Of a stretch of DNA of 64,000 bases, positions 1-7,895 are shown in pieces. The stretch comes from Gammaproteobacteria bacterium. Lineage in GTDB: Bacteria > Pseudomonadota > Gammaproteobacteria > Steroidobacterales > Steroidobacteraceae. A program made the translations under genes and the position numbers. The notes below the pieces were generated by a model. That model was not told the origin of the DNA. It did not search any database and saw nothing but the letters and a program-made list of their open reading frames with translations. Numbering within the stretch: the stretch's first letter is position 1; each line of letters starts with the position of its first letter. The DNA is taken from positions 44,507 through 108,506 of the forward strand of contig VBMV01000047.1 of NCBI GenBank assembly GCA_005878835.1, read 5' to 3'.

Positions 1-382
1 CGTACGACTGTAGCGCCCGCAGCGCCGTGAGTGTCGCGCGGTTCTGCACGGCCCCATCCACCACTGCGAGCATCTCGACCGGACCGTCGTAGAGTTGCTC
101 GGTGAGCGAGCGGACGGTCTTCTGCACGTCCGCGCCCTCGGAGTAGCAGGTGATGACGCAGGAGACACTCGGATGGTAGGCGAGCGGGTAGCGCGCGGTG
201 CGCCGCCCCTCGATGTAACGGCGCACCCCGCCGAGCATCACCAGTGCCTGGATCGGCAGCTCGAACATCAGCACGAACGGAAAGAACTTGAGGGCGATGA
301 CGATCCAGTCGGATCGCCAGACCGCTTCCAGCAGCTGCAGCAGCGTGAGCCACGCGCCGGTCAGGGTGAGTATCGCGTCCAT
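1..382 (-). CDS. Family 2 glycosyltransferase, N-terminal part (runs off window)
   Basis: Only the first 127 codons lie in the window. The N-terminus has two hydrophobic stretches (about residues 4-20 and 24-50), then a GT-A type start with HPSVSCVITCYSEG and an acidic VVDGA motif, as in processive family 2 glycosyltransferases of the inner membrane that use nucleotide sugars to build exopolysaccharide. The start codon overlaps the stop of the upstream TackOD1 gene (TGATG), so the two are translationally coupled. That pairing suggests regulated polysaccharide synthesis. The catalytic second half is outside the window, so the sugar specificity cannot be judged. Confidence 0.75.
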   Translation of the reverse strand, partial: MDAILTLTGAWLTLLQLLEAVWRSDWIVIALKFFPFVLMFELPIQALVMLGGVRRYIEGRRTARYPLAYHPSVSCVITCYSEGADVQKTVRSLTEQLYDGPVEMLAVVDGAVQNRATLTALRALQSY

Positions 383-1818
383 CAGCCGACGCGGCTCCGC
401 AGGGTGCCCATGAGGAGGCGCGCGTTGGTGCTGCCCGCGCCGGCGTCGGCGGAGGTGAAGGAGGCGGTTGCGATCTCGATGCGCAATCCTTCCTCCGGCG
501 TCGCTGCGGCGCCGAGCGCCACGATGCGCTCGAGGAGGATCGCGACGCCTGCGGGCAGGGTCTGCGGCAGCAGCAGCCAGCAGCACGCATCGTCATCGCG
601 CATGAAGAGGTCGGTGGTGCGGATCAAGGCCCGCAGGCGCTGCGCCAGCGCATCGAACATCTGCGCGACGCGATGGCGCGGGAGGCGGGAAGCGAGCAGG
701 TGAACGTTGGCGAACTTCAGGCACACCAGGCCGAACTGCACTTCCTCGTGCCGGCGGGAGAGGTCGAGCAGCCACTCGAGCGTGCGGCTGAAGTACTCGG
801 GGTGTGCATGGCTGAACTCGTCGAGGAGCTTGAAGAGGTCGCCCACCTGGCCGGTGCGGGCGGCGAGCTCGCCGGCCGCCGACAGGCGCAGCCCGTAGTA
901 GTTGCGCTCGGAGAGCGCGTCGGTGCCGCAGGTCTTGCGACACTGAAGGCAGCGAGCCTTCACGTTGGGCTCCGTGAAGCGTCCCGAGCAGTCCTTGCAC
1001 ACGAAGGTTTCGAGAGCTCGGTCGTAGTCGACGCCGATGTGGCGCAGCCGCACCGCGCATTTCGGGCAGGTGAGCCCCTCGTTGGTCAGGTACTCCTCCT
1101 GAGTCCCGACGTGGCCGCAGGAGTAGCAATGGAGGAAATTCTGCTCGGCGGTGTCGATGCTGCCGCATTGCGGGCAGGTCTCGATGAAGAGCAGCTGGCC
1201 CGCGGAGCACGACGGGCAGGTGTGCACCCGCTCGACGAGGCCCGCGGTCTCGAGCAACCCGCGGCGACGCAACCGCTCGAGCATGAGGAAGCTATCCTCC
1301 CCGGGACGGCCCAACGCATCCGCCAGCGGGTACCGGTAGATCCTCTCGTCGCGCCAGTCGGCAACCGGTGTCAAAACCCGCTCGGTCCGCAGGTACAGGA
1401 AGGCGAGCAGCCGCTCGTCGCCCTCGGCCGTCTCCCGCCGGCTGAGGGATGGGGCGCGGGCGGCAATGGCCGCGGCCTCCGGGGCTGCCGCCTCCGGGGT
1501 CGAGGCGACACCGTCGCTGAGCGCATCGACCGCTTCCCCGAATGACCGGTTGAGGAAGATGGGCAGCAGGGCCAGCCGTGGAGCGCGCCGCAGGCTTTCC
1601 AGCCAGCTCGCAGCCTGCCGGGCATCGCCCGGCGTCAAAAGCAGCGCATCGGGAGCGAAACCGGCCGCCAGGAGCTGGGGCGCTTCGGCGTAATGGGGGC
1701 CTTCAGTCCAATGATCGGGCGCAACCGCGCCGCCGGACTCGGCGGATGTGCGCTTGGCGACCAGCGTCGAGATCGCCGGCAAGACGCGCAGTCTTACGCT
1801 CGTGGATGCGGTAGGCAT
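382..1818 (-). CDS. TackOD1-type zinc-ribbon protein with degenerate GGDEF-like C-terminus
   Basis: 478 residues. The centre (about residues 200-300) holds a run of CxxC pairs (CPSC, CPQC, CYSC, CPKC, CKDC, CLQC) matching the TackOD1 output/metal-binding domain, which should bind several zinc ions. The C-terminal 140 residues resemble a GGDEF fold, but the active-site loop reads RDDDA instead of GGDEF, so cyclic-di-GMP synthesis is unlikely. The N-terminal third looks receiver-like but has no clear phospho-acceptor. It is coupled by overlap to a downstream glycosyltransferase, so it is probably a cytoplasmic regulator or partner of that membrane enzyme. The partner role is inference. Confidence 0.7.
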   Translation of the reverse strand: MPTASTSVRLRVLPAISTLVAKRTSAESGGAVAPDHWTEGPHYAEAPQLLAAGFAPDALLLTPGDARQAASWLESLRRAPRLALLPIFLNRSFGEAVDALSDGVASTPEAAAPEAAAIAARAPSLSRRETAEGDERLLAFLYLRTERVLTPVADWRDERIYRYPLADALGRPGEDSFLMLERLRRRGLLETAGLVERVHTCPSCSAGQLLFIETCPQCGSIDTAEQNFLHCYSCGHVGTQEEYLTNEGLTCPKCAVRLRHIGVDYDRALETFVCKDCSGRFTEPNVKARCLQCRKTCGTDALSERNYYGLRLSAAGELAARTGQVGDLFKLLDEFSHAHPEYFSRTLEWLLDLSRRHEEVQFGLVCLKFANVHLLASRLPRHRVAQMFDALAQRLRALIRTTDLFMRDDDACCWLLLPQTLPAGVAILLERIVALGAAATPEEGLRIEIATASFTSADAGAGSTNARLLMGTLRSRVG

Positions 1819-2032
1819 GGTTCAGCAGCGTGCACTCTAATGGCATTGTTATTGTCAAACGCGCACCCCGGGCGGTGCATGGAAGCCGTCACGGTTCTTG
1901 CGCTTTACGGCCCCGGCTACGCGCGGCGGACGCGCTAAATCCCAACGGCGTCACGCTTTGTTGGCAGCGCGATTCGACACCCAGGTCCGGGGCGATCCAC
2001 GCGGCGCCGGGGGCAGGCCGTCAATGACGGTG

Positions 2033-2488
2033 TCAGCTCGCCGTTGCGGGATCGGCGCCGTGCGGCGAGTGCGGATGGATTTCCAGCGCCACCGCCAACC
2101 CAAGTCGGCCGAGCAGGCCGAGGGTCTCAGGTGTCAGGTCCAGGCGGAAGTTGTCGCGGACGAACAGACTGACGTGAAGCTCGGCTATGCCGCCGTCGGT
2201 GCTGAGCCGCTCCAGAAATGCGTGTGATCGGCGCAAGTGAGCGAGCGTCTGCAGCAGCACGCTCTCCACCGAAAGCCGGCCGGAAGACAGTTCCGGGCCC
2301 GGCATCAGTCGGCCCATCCAGTAACTCTCCCGATAGGCGCCCTCGCGTGCCTCACCCGCAGGGCTGCGCCGCGGATCGCCGGCTTTCCAGGTGTGTTGCG
2401 GTTCGAAGCCGAGCGTCTGCGTGATCGTGCTCGGCTCGATGCTGGGGTGGCGGATGCGAAGCGAAATGGTGAATTCGTATTCGCTCAT
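2033..2488 (-). CDS. DUF4279 domain-containing protein
   Basis: 151 residues. The opening SEYEFTISLRIRHPSI followed by LGFEPQHTWKAGDPR and a later SYWMGRL is the pattern of DUF4279, a small soluble family of unknown function often annotated beside toxin-immunity or orphan genes. There is no signal peptide or membrane segment. It stands alone between the TackOD1 gene and the RRM gene, all on the same strand; a strong inverted repeat separates it from the RRM gene, so it is probably its own transcript. No function can be assigned. Confidence 0.7.
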   Translation of the reverse strand: MSEYEFTISLRIRHPSIEPSTITQTLGFEPQHTWKAGDPRRSPAGEAREGAYRESYWMGRLMPGPELSSGRLSVESVLLQTLAHLRRSHAFLERLSTDGGIAELHVSLFVRDNFRLDLTPETLGLLGRLGLAVALEIHPHSPHGADPATAS

Positions 2489-2573
2489 GGAACTGCCCGT
2501 CGGATTTCAGGAGCGCGCCGCCGAGGCTCTCCGCGCCTGTATCGGGTCGGGCGGGACCTGGACCCCGACCAGG

Positions 2574-2612
2574 ACACCGCTCCCGGCCGCAGCGCGCGGC
2601 CGGGAGCGGTGT
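2574..2612 (-). terminator. 17-bp perfect inverted repeat, probable terminator of the RRM gene
   Basis: The two 17-base arms (2574-2590 and 2596-2612) are exactly complementary around a 5-base loop. The structure sits 18 bases past the stop of the RRM gene, on its downstream side. There is no T-tract after it on the minus strand, so it is not a textbook intrinsic terminator, but a GC-rich stem this long should block read-through or protect the mRNA 3' end. Confidence 0.65.
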
Positions 2613-2629
2613 GGATGGACCTTCGCGTA

Positions 2630-2914
2630 TCAGTAGCGGCGCGGCCCGCCGCGGTTGCCGCCGCCCGACCGCTCGCGATCCTGCGCTTCGTTGACTTTGA
2701 GGGGCCGACCGTCGAAGTCGGTGCCGTTCAGCGCCTGCATGGCGCGCGAGGCGTCGGCATTCGACATCTCCACGAAGCCGAAGCCGCGCGGCCGACCCGT
2801 GTCGCGATCGGTGATCAGGGAGACCTTCTCGACCGTTCCGTGTTTGGAAAACAGGGCGCGGACGGCCTCGTCGGTCGCGGTGAAGGGGAGATTTCCGACA
2901 TATAGTTTGGTCAT
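2630..2914 (-). CDS. RRM-type RNA-binding protein
   Basis: 94 residues from the chosen ATG; the reading frame stays open 11 codons further upstream, but homologues begin MTKLYVGNLPF. Both RNP motifs are present: RNP2 (LYVGNL, residues 3-8) and RNP1 (RGFGFVEM, about residues 42-49), followed by a Gly/Arg-rich tail (GGGNRGGPRRY). This is the bacterial single-RRM family related to cyanobacterial and proteobacterial cold-induced RNA chaperones. The RNP aromatic residues that contact RNA are intact. It is monocistronic: divergent from the next gene and followed by a strong hairpin. Upstream lies a hairpin with a T-run that may give post-transcriptional control. Confidence 0.9.
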   Translation of the reverse strand: MTKLYVGNLPFTATDEAVRALFSKHGTVEKVSLITDRDTGRPRGFGFVEMSNADASRAMQALNGTDFDGRPLKVNEAQDRERSGGGNRGGPRRY

Positions 2915-3222
2915 TTGCAGAGTACTCACGAGAGAATAGAAAAACACCGGCAGGTAAGTCCTGCCTCCTGGTTCGTCAAGCTTTACGAGGGTGAGAGATT
3001 GACCGGATGGAGCGTCGGTGACGCACGCAGGCCAAGGCAGACAAGCCGAAAGTTACGAGCCGGCGGGCACATTACAGGTTTTCCGGCTGCGCCGCCATCT
3101 TCGCGCCGCTCATGCCGGGAATGTGCGCCGGCGCGAGCGCATCAGGCGCGCCGTCGCTGCCTGCGCGAGCATTGCGCTCCTCAGGGGTAAGGCGCAAGGT
3201 AAGCCATCCGCGAGGAGTGCCC
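2915..3222. other. Divergent intergenic region with RRM leader hairpin
   Basis: This 308-base stretch separates the divergent RRM gene and an 84-residue zinc-site protein and holds no gene I can support. It contains a 6-bp stem (2949-2954 with 2960-2965) which, read on the minus strand, is followed by GGTG and five T residues, 29 bases before the RRM start codon. That could be an attenuator-like or cold-responsive leader structure. No clear -10/-35 pair is visible. Confidence 0.4.
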
Positions 3223-3477
3223 ATGGACCACGCCGAAGCGACGCTCGCCATCCGTTGGCGACTGAGGCAGCGAATTCTGCCGCACGGTGAGTTGTGGCGC
3301 CGCCTGGGCGAATACACCGGCGGGGGTTCGTGCGGTGGGTGTGGCGAGCGCATCACCTCGGCGCAAGCGTCGTACGACGTAGACTTTACGCCGGGCGTGA
3401 TTCCGCAGTCGATCCGCTTTCATCGCGAGTGCTTCGAGATCTGGCAGTGTGAATGCCAGAGTGCGTTGCCGTCCTAG
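3223..3477 (+). CDS. Small hypothetical protein with CxxC...HxxC site
   Basis: 84 residues from the ATG at 3223, which has a good GAGGAG ribosome-binding site at 3212-3217; the frame is open further upstream but without such a site. The chain has a basic helical start (MDHAEATLAIRWRLRQ), then CGGCGERI and, near the end, FHRECFEIWQCEC, so a Cys/His metal site is likely. I know no function for it. It is convergent with the 137-residue minus-strand gene and overlaps its end by 4 bases. Confidence 0.6.
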   Translation: MDHAEATLAIRWRLRQRILPHGELWRRLGEYTGGGSCGGCGERITSAQASYDVDFTPGVIPQSIRFHRECFEIWQCECQSALPS

Positions 3478-3887
3478 CCGGCGTGTTCGGTGTCACTGTG
3501 GTACGTCGCCGTGACCGTGTAGAGCAGATGCAACTGACAGGGTCGCTTTGAGGCGTAATCGCGCACCCGCAGGCCGGAGCACTCCAGTACCCCGGTGGCC
3601 TGATGCGCCGGGTCCGCGAGTGCCGCTTTGACGGCACTGGTGAGATCGAACTGTCCGTCGCAGTCGGCATAAGGACAGGGGAACTCGAAGAACGCCCGCG
3701 CCGGTGGATGCAGCACGTGCGACTGCAATGTCGGCGTGCTCGAGGTGGTACTTTCGAATTTCAGCTCCAGACGCAGATGCTGGACGGCGGGGAACGCGAC
3801 GCGCAGTGCCTGCGCGGCCGCCCGGTCGCGACGCAACCGCTCGGTGCGCTCCTGGCGTGCGGCGGCGCTGAAACGTGCCGGGTTCAC
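3474..3887 (-). CDS. Hypothetical protein with possible zinc site
   Basis: 137 residues. The first 30 are Arg-rich and helical; the rest looks like a beta-rich small domain with FPCPYADCDGQF and, later, LECSGLRVRDYASKRPCQLHLLYTV. The four Cys positions could form a metal site. There is no signal peptide. Its start overlaps the stop of the upstream 59-residue basic protein by 4 bases (ATGA), so the two are co-translated. Function unknown. Confidence 0.6.
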   Translation of the reverse strand: MNPARFSAAARQERTERLRRDRAAAQALRVAFPAVQHLRLELKFESTTSSTPTLQSHVLHPPARAFFEFPCPYADCDGQFDLTSAVKAALADPAHQATGVLECSGLRVRDYASKRPCQLHLLYTVTATYHSDTEHAG

Positions 3888-4063
3888 GTCGCGCTCCCGG
3901 TAGTCGGATCGGGCGCAGTGGCCGGCGCTTCCAACTGGCTCGCCTCGGGGTTCTCGCCGCGAGCGCCTGGGCGCGCCGACCGACGTTGCTGCTTCTCCTG
4001 CTGGCGCGCCTTGCGGGCCAGCTCCTTCTGTTTTCTTGCCTGATGGTAGTTCGGCTTCGCCAC
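3884..4063 (-). CDS. Small basic hypothetical protein (AKPNY...KQKELARK family)
   Basis: 59 residues from a GTG at 4063 preceded by AGGAG, a good ribosome-binding site. The sequence AKPNYHQARKQKELARKARQ followed by EKQQRR is a Lys/Arg/Gln-rich helix seen in many short proteobacterial proteins of unknown role; the C-terminal half is Pro/Ala-rich and probably disordered. The charge suggests nucleic-acid or ribosome contact, but that is only inference. It is coupled to the downstream 137-residue gene. Confidence 0.6.
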   Translation of the reverse strand: MAKPNYHQARKQKELARKARQQEKQQRRSARPGARGENPEASQLEAPATAPDPTTGSAT

Positions 4064-4315
4064 GAGGCTCTCCTGTGTCGCTGAAGTGAAGCCCGGGGCA
4101 GGCTCGCGGTCCGACCCACGGGATGGCATGGGCGTGCGCGCCCCTGGGTCGTGGTCGGCGCGCAGCTTGAGCTGCACTCTACTCCAGAATTGGACCATCG
4201 GCTCGGCGGGCGCGTTGCGGGCTGGATCATTGCGGTGCCAGGCTCCGTGGAGCGCTGCGCAGCCTTCGGTCGGTACCCCGGCTGCCACGGAGGGGATCGG
4301 GGCGCTTATGGCATC

Positions 4316-5884
4316 ATGGCCCGAACGGTCATGGGCGTGAATTCGCAAACCTCGTCCGTCATCGATCCTGCCGAGTGGGTCGAGTACGCCGCGCGCGAGC
4401 ACCCACGCCGCTTGTTCCTCAGGACCCTGGCGGGTCGACAACTCAGCTACGAGGCGTTGCGCGAGCAGTCCGCGCGTCTCGCGTCTGCACTGCTGGGTCG
4501 CGGCGTGGCGAGCGGCGATCGGGTCGCGGCTCGAGTGGAAAAGTCTGCGGAAGCCGTGCTGCTGTATGTCGCCTGCCTGCGCCTGGGTGCGGTGTTTGTG
4601 CCGATCAACCCCGCCTGCACGCCCAACGAGCTCGAGTACCTGCTGTGCGACTCGAGTCCGCGCCTCGCCATCGTGCCGCCGGGCGAGAGAGACATGCTCG
4701 CCCCGCTGGCCGATCGCGCCGGCATTCAGTGCCTCGAGACGCTCGGAGCGGACGGCAACGGCTCGCTGTCGGAGCTCGCACGGCTCTGCAACCCCGACCG
4801 CCAGGCGCCGGGGGCCCATGACCCAGATGCGCCGGCGGCGATCGTCTACACCTCCGGAACCACGGGTCGGTCAAAAGGGGCGATCCTGACGCGTGTGAAT
4901 CTCGCGTCCAACGCGACGGCGTTGGCCGCGGCCTGGCGTTTCACCGGCCAGGACGTGTTGATGCACAGCTTGCCGCTGTTTCACGTTCACGGACTGTGTG
5001 CGGCGATCAACACCGTGCTGGCCTCGGCTGCAGGCATCCTGCTGCTGCCAAAATTCGAAGTCCGCTCGGCACTGCAACACCTGGCCCACGTCACGGTCTT
5101 CATGGGTGTGCCGACCCACTACACGCGCCTGCTGCAGGACGAGGGGCTGAATCGCGAGGCGACCGCGCACATGCGGCTGTTCGTCTCGGGATCGGCGCCT
5201 TTGCCGATCGAGACCCACCAGGAATTCCTGCGGCGCACCGACCAGGTGATTCTCGAACGCTACGGAATGACCGAGACGCTGATCAACGCCTCGAATCCCT
5301 ACGACGGTCCGCGGGTTCCGGGCTCGGTCGGGCCGGCTCTGCCGGGGATCGCGATCCGCGTGACCAACCGGGACAGCGGCACCGTGGAGCCCAAGCCGGA
5401 TGTGATCGGTACACTCGAGATCGCGGGACCGAACGTCTTTGCCGGTTACTGGAGAGATCCCGATAAGACCAGCGCCGAGTTCACCGCCGACGGCTGGTTC
5501 AAGACGGGAGATCTGGGCCGCATCGATCGCGATGGCTACGTGCACATCGCGGGTCGGGTCAAGGATCTCGTCATCAGCGCCGGCTGCAATGTCTATCCCA
5601 GGGAAGTCGAGTCGGAGCTGGAGGCGCTGCCGGGCGTCGCGGAGAGTGCCGTCTTCGGCGCTCCGCATCCGGATTTCGGCGAGGGGGTCACTGCTGTCAT
5701 CGTGCCCGAGGCCGGAGCCGTGCTGTCGGAAGCGCAGGTCATCGAGTCCCTCAGCACGCGCCTGGCTCGCTACAAGGTCCCGAAACGCGTACTGCTGGTC
5801 GCGGAGCTGCCCAGAAATGCGATGGGCAAGGTGCAGAAGGATGCGTTGCGTGCCACGTACGCCTGCCTCTATCGTGGCTCCTGA
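4316..5884 (+). CDS. matB: Malonyl-CoA synthetase-like acyl-CoA ligase (MatB type)
   Basis: 522 residues. An ANL-superfamily adenylating enzyme: P-loop YTSGTTGRSKGA (about residues 180-191), ERYGMTETLINASNPYDG in the adenylation core, WFKTGDLGRID, and the C-terminal catalytic Lys in GKVQKDALR. The segments LFHVHGL, FMGVPTHYTRL and NPYDG are typical of malonate-CoA ligase MatB, which makes malonyl-CoA from malonate, ATP and CoA. No malonyl-CoA decarboxylase lies beside it, so a medium-chain or other dicarboxylate substrate cannot be excluded. The start is uncertain: ATG at 4316 or 4331, neither with a clear ribosome-binding site. Confidence 0.75.
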   Translation: MARTVMGVNSQTSSVIDPAEWVEYAAREHPRRLFLRTLAGRQLSYEALREQSARLASALLGRGVASGDRVAARVEKSAEAVLLYVACLRLGAVFVPINPACTPNELEYLLCDSSPRLAIVPPGERDMLAPLADRAGIQCLETLGADGNGSLSELARLCNPDRQAPGAHDPDAPAAIVYTSGTTGRSKGAILTRVNLASNATALAAAWRFTGQDVLMHSLPLFHVHGLCAAINTVLASAAGILLLPKFEVRSALQHLAHVTVFMGVPTHYTRLLQDEGLNREATAHMRLFVSGSAPLPIETHQEFLRRTDQVILERYGMTETLINASNPYDGPRVPGSVGPALPGIAIRVTNRDSGTVEPKPDVIGTLEIAGPNVFAGYWRDPDKTSAEFTADGWFKTGDLGRIDRDGYVHIAGRVKDLVISAGCNVYPREVESELEALPGVAESAVFGAPHPDFGEGVTAVIVPEAGAVLSEAQVIESLSTRLARYKVPKRVLLVAELPRNAMGKVQKDALRATYACLYRGS

Positions 5885-5949
5885 TCCTGGCGCACCATAT
5901 CCCGCCTGAGCGGGTCCGCAGGCCGCTCGTCCAGTCGAGGGGACGCACC

Positions 5950-6831
5950 ATGTGCGATGACGACTCGCTCGAGGACATGATCCAGTATCAGCTCAGGTCG
6001 GCCCGGCTGTCGCGGCGACAGTTTGGAGCGTTGAGCCTCGGCGCCGGCGCGAGCTCGCTTCTGCCACCGCTCGCAGGCGCCGCGGCCGAGGTGCAGGAAT
6101 CGGAGGTCGACATCAAAACCCCCGACGGCACCGCAGATGCTCACTTCGTACATCCGTCCCGCGGCGCCCACCCGGCCGTGTTGATGTGGCCGGATATCTA
6201 CGGCCTGCGGCCGGCCTTCAGGCAGATGGGCAAGAGACTGGCCGAATCAGGCTACGCGGTCCTGGTCGTCAACCCGTTCTACCGGACGAAGCGGGCACCC
6301 ACCGCTCCCGAGCACGCCGATTTCGAGGATCCTGCCACCCGCGCGGCGCTCATGGCGCTGGCCGCCTCGCTGACGGCGCAGACCGCCGTGACGGACGCCA
6401 AGGCTTTCGTTGCTTGGCTGGACGGCCAGCCCTCGGTCGACCGCAGGCGCAAGATGGGCACGTGCGGTTACTGCATGAGCGGACCCTTCACGATGCGCGC
6501 AGCGGCAGCGCTTCCTGATCGCATCGGTGCCGGCGCCTCCTTTCACGGCGGCAGTCTGGTGACTGACACACCGGACAGCCCACACCTGCTGGTACCGAAG
6601 ATGAAGGCACGGTATCTCTTCGCCATCGCCGAGAGCGACGACCAGCGTCAGCCTGAGGCGAAGAATGTGCTGCGTGAGGCATTCGCCACGGCGAAGCTGC
6701 CCGCCGAGATCGAGGTGTACGCCGGTACCATTCACGGCTGGTGCCCGACCGACTCGCGCGTCTATAACCACGATCAGGCGGAAAAAGCCTGGAGCCGGAT
6801 GCTGGCGCTGTTCAAAGCGGCGCTGGCGTAG
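5950..6831 (+). CDS. Dienelactone hydrolase family protein, Tat-exported
   Basis: 293 residues. A twin-arginine signal is visible (SRRQFGALSL, residues 21-30, then a short Ala/Leu stretch), so export to the periplasm in folded form is likely. The mature part is an alpha/beta hydrolase: WPDIYGL, the nucleophile elbow GYCMSG with Cys175, and the catalytic His in HGWCP near the end, the Cys-Asp-His set of dienelactone hydrolases. Substrates may be lactones or esters; none can be named. A GAGGGGA site precedes the ATG. The 3' end overlaps the convergent GAF gene by 20 bases. Confidence 0.85.
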   Translation: MCDDDSLEDMIQYQLRSARLSRRQFGALSLGAGASSLLPPLAGAAAEVQESEVDIKTPDGTADAHFVHPSRGAHPAVLMWPDIYGLRPAFRQMGKRLAESGYAVLVVNPFYRTKRAPTAPEHADFEDPATRAALMALAASLTAQTAVTDAKAFVAWLDGQPSVDRRRKMGTCGYCMSGPFTMRAAAALPDRIGAGASFHGGSLVTDTPDSPHLLVPKMKARYLFAIAESDDQRQPEAKNVLREAFATAKLPAEIEVYAGTIHGWCPTDSRVYNHDQAEKAWSRMLALFKAALA

Positions 6832-7660
6832 CCGCGTTGGCAGCCACCGCAGTCAGGCCATCCATCAGCCCGATCAGCGACTCCAGTCTTTCCCGGTTGG
6901 CGTCGCTGAGAGCCTGTACATGCCAGTGGAGCTCCTGCCCGAGCTGCTGACTCAGCTCGCGCGCCGCGGCATCCAGCGCCGCCGCGGCATCCAGCGCCGC
7001 CGCGGCGCTCATCGGGGAACACTCAGCTGCGCGCGAGCCGCTCTCGCCACGATTCAGGCGCGCATGCACATACGCCCGGTAGGAGGCCGACGCAAATTTC
7101 CCGAGGTCCGCGATGAGGCGCCCGTCCTCGGCATCGAAGTGCTGCGTGGCATCGTGCGTCACGACCCAGATCGTTCCGACCGTTCGAGCGCCCGAGGTGA
7201 AAGGAATCAGCAGCGCCTCGAAGATCTTCGGGCCCAGGTCCGCCAGGTATCTGTAGTGCAGTTCCGGGTCGGACATCAACTGCAGGGAGTTGCTCTCGAC
7301 CACCATTGCGCAGGGGCTGAAGTCGCGAGGCGTCGTGCCCCAGAGGTGCTCAGCCATCTCGCCGCTCACCGCGTGCGCGCGGAACAGCGCTTCGCCGCGG
7401 TGTTCATCGATGAGGCTCACGCCAGCGGAGCCGCCCCGGCACAGTCTCATGACCGCATCGGCCAGATGCTCCAGAATGCCTGCGGGCGATCGGAGCAGGT
7501 GCCGGGCGAGCTCGACCAGGACCTCGCTCTCCGCCTGGTACTGCGGCGCGCGGCACGAGCGCCACGCCAATTCGGCGGTCGAAATGACCACCTCGAGCGG
7601 CACCAGGGGCGCGGGCGGCTCGCCGGGCTGAGCCGAACGCCGGGTCATGAGCTCTGACAT
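6812..7660 (-). CDS. GAF domain-containing protein
   Basis: 282 residues from the ATG at 7660 (the frame is open upstream, but that part is low-complexity Arg/Ser). A single GAF domain covers about residues 50-200: LADAVMRLCRGGSAGVSLI, then FSPCAMVVESNSLQLM, IPFTSGARTVGTIWVV. This is the type that senses small ligands or redox state and is common next to light or stress sensor kinases. No catalytic output domain follows; the C-terminal 80 residues are helical and carry a short Ala-rich duplication. It is divergent from the large hybrid kinase, so it probably feeds that pathway (inference from position). Confidence 0.8.
   Translation of the reverse strand: MSELMTRRSAQPGEPPAPLVPLEVVISTAELAWRSCRAPQYQAESEVLVELARHLLRSPAGILEHLADAVMRLCRGGSAGVSLIDEHRGEALFRAHAVSGEMAEHLWGTTPRDFSPCAMVVESNSLQLMSDPELHYRYLADLGPKIFEALLIPFTSGARTVGTIWVVTHDATQHFDAEDGRLIADLGKFASASYRAYVHARLNRGESGSRAAECSPMSAAAALDAAAALDAAARELSQQLGQELHWHVQALSDANRERLESLIGLMDGLTAVAANAATPAPL
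6963..7007. repeat. 18-bp tandem repeat inside the GAF gene
   Basis: Two exact copies of an 18-base unit (6963-6980 and 6981-6998) plus a partial third. They encode a repeated six-residue DAAAAL segment in the C-terminal helix of the GAF protein. Being a multiple of three, copy-number change would keep frame. Confidence 0.8.
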
Positions 7661-7783
7661 GAGCGAAATCCTCGAAGACGAGCGTGCCGCCGAGCGGTAG
7701 CTTCGTTGGCGCGCAGCTCGGGGGATGCAGCGAGGATTATATGCCTGCGGCCGGCCGGGCACGCGCGGGCGCAGGCGCCGTGC

Positions 7784-7789
7784 TATAAT
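7784..7789 (+). promoter_or_regulatory. Extended -10 promoter for the hybrid kinase
   Basis: A perfect TATAAT preceded by TG one base upstream (TGCTATAAT) lies 107 bases before the kinase ATG. No -35 element is seen at the right spacing, as is usual for extended -10 promoters. In this GC-rich setting the match stands out. Confidence 0.6.
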
Positions 7790-7895
7790 TGCACAGGCAA
7801 AGTTCACGTATCACTCCTTTGCGGCACTCAGCCACAATGGGCACTGATCGCAGCATCATGGCACCGCACGCCGTGCGTGTTCGTCACGCGCCCAC

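Noticed and set aside
1830..1860. TTGACA-like sequence upstream of the TackOD1 gene as a promoter
   Set aside because: A TTGACA hexamer is present on the minus strand, but no -10 hexamer lies at an acceptable spacing.
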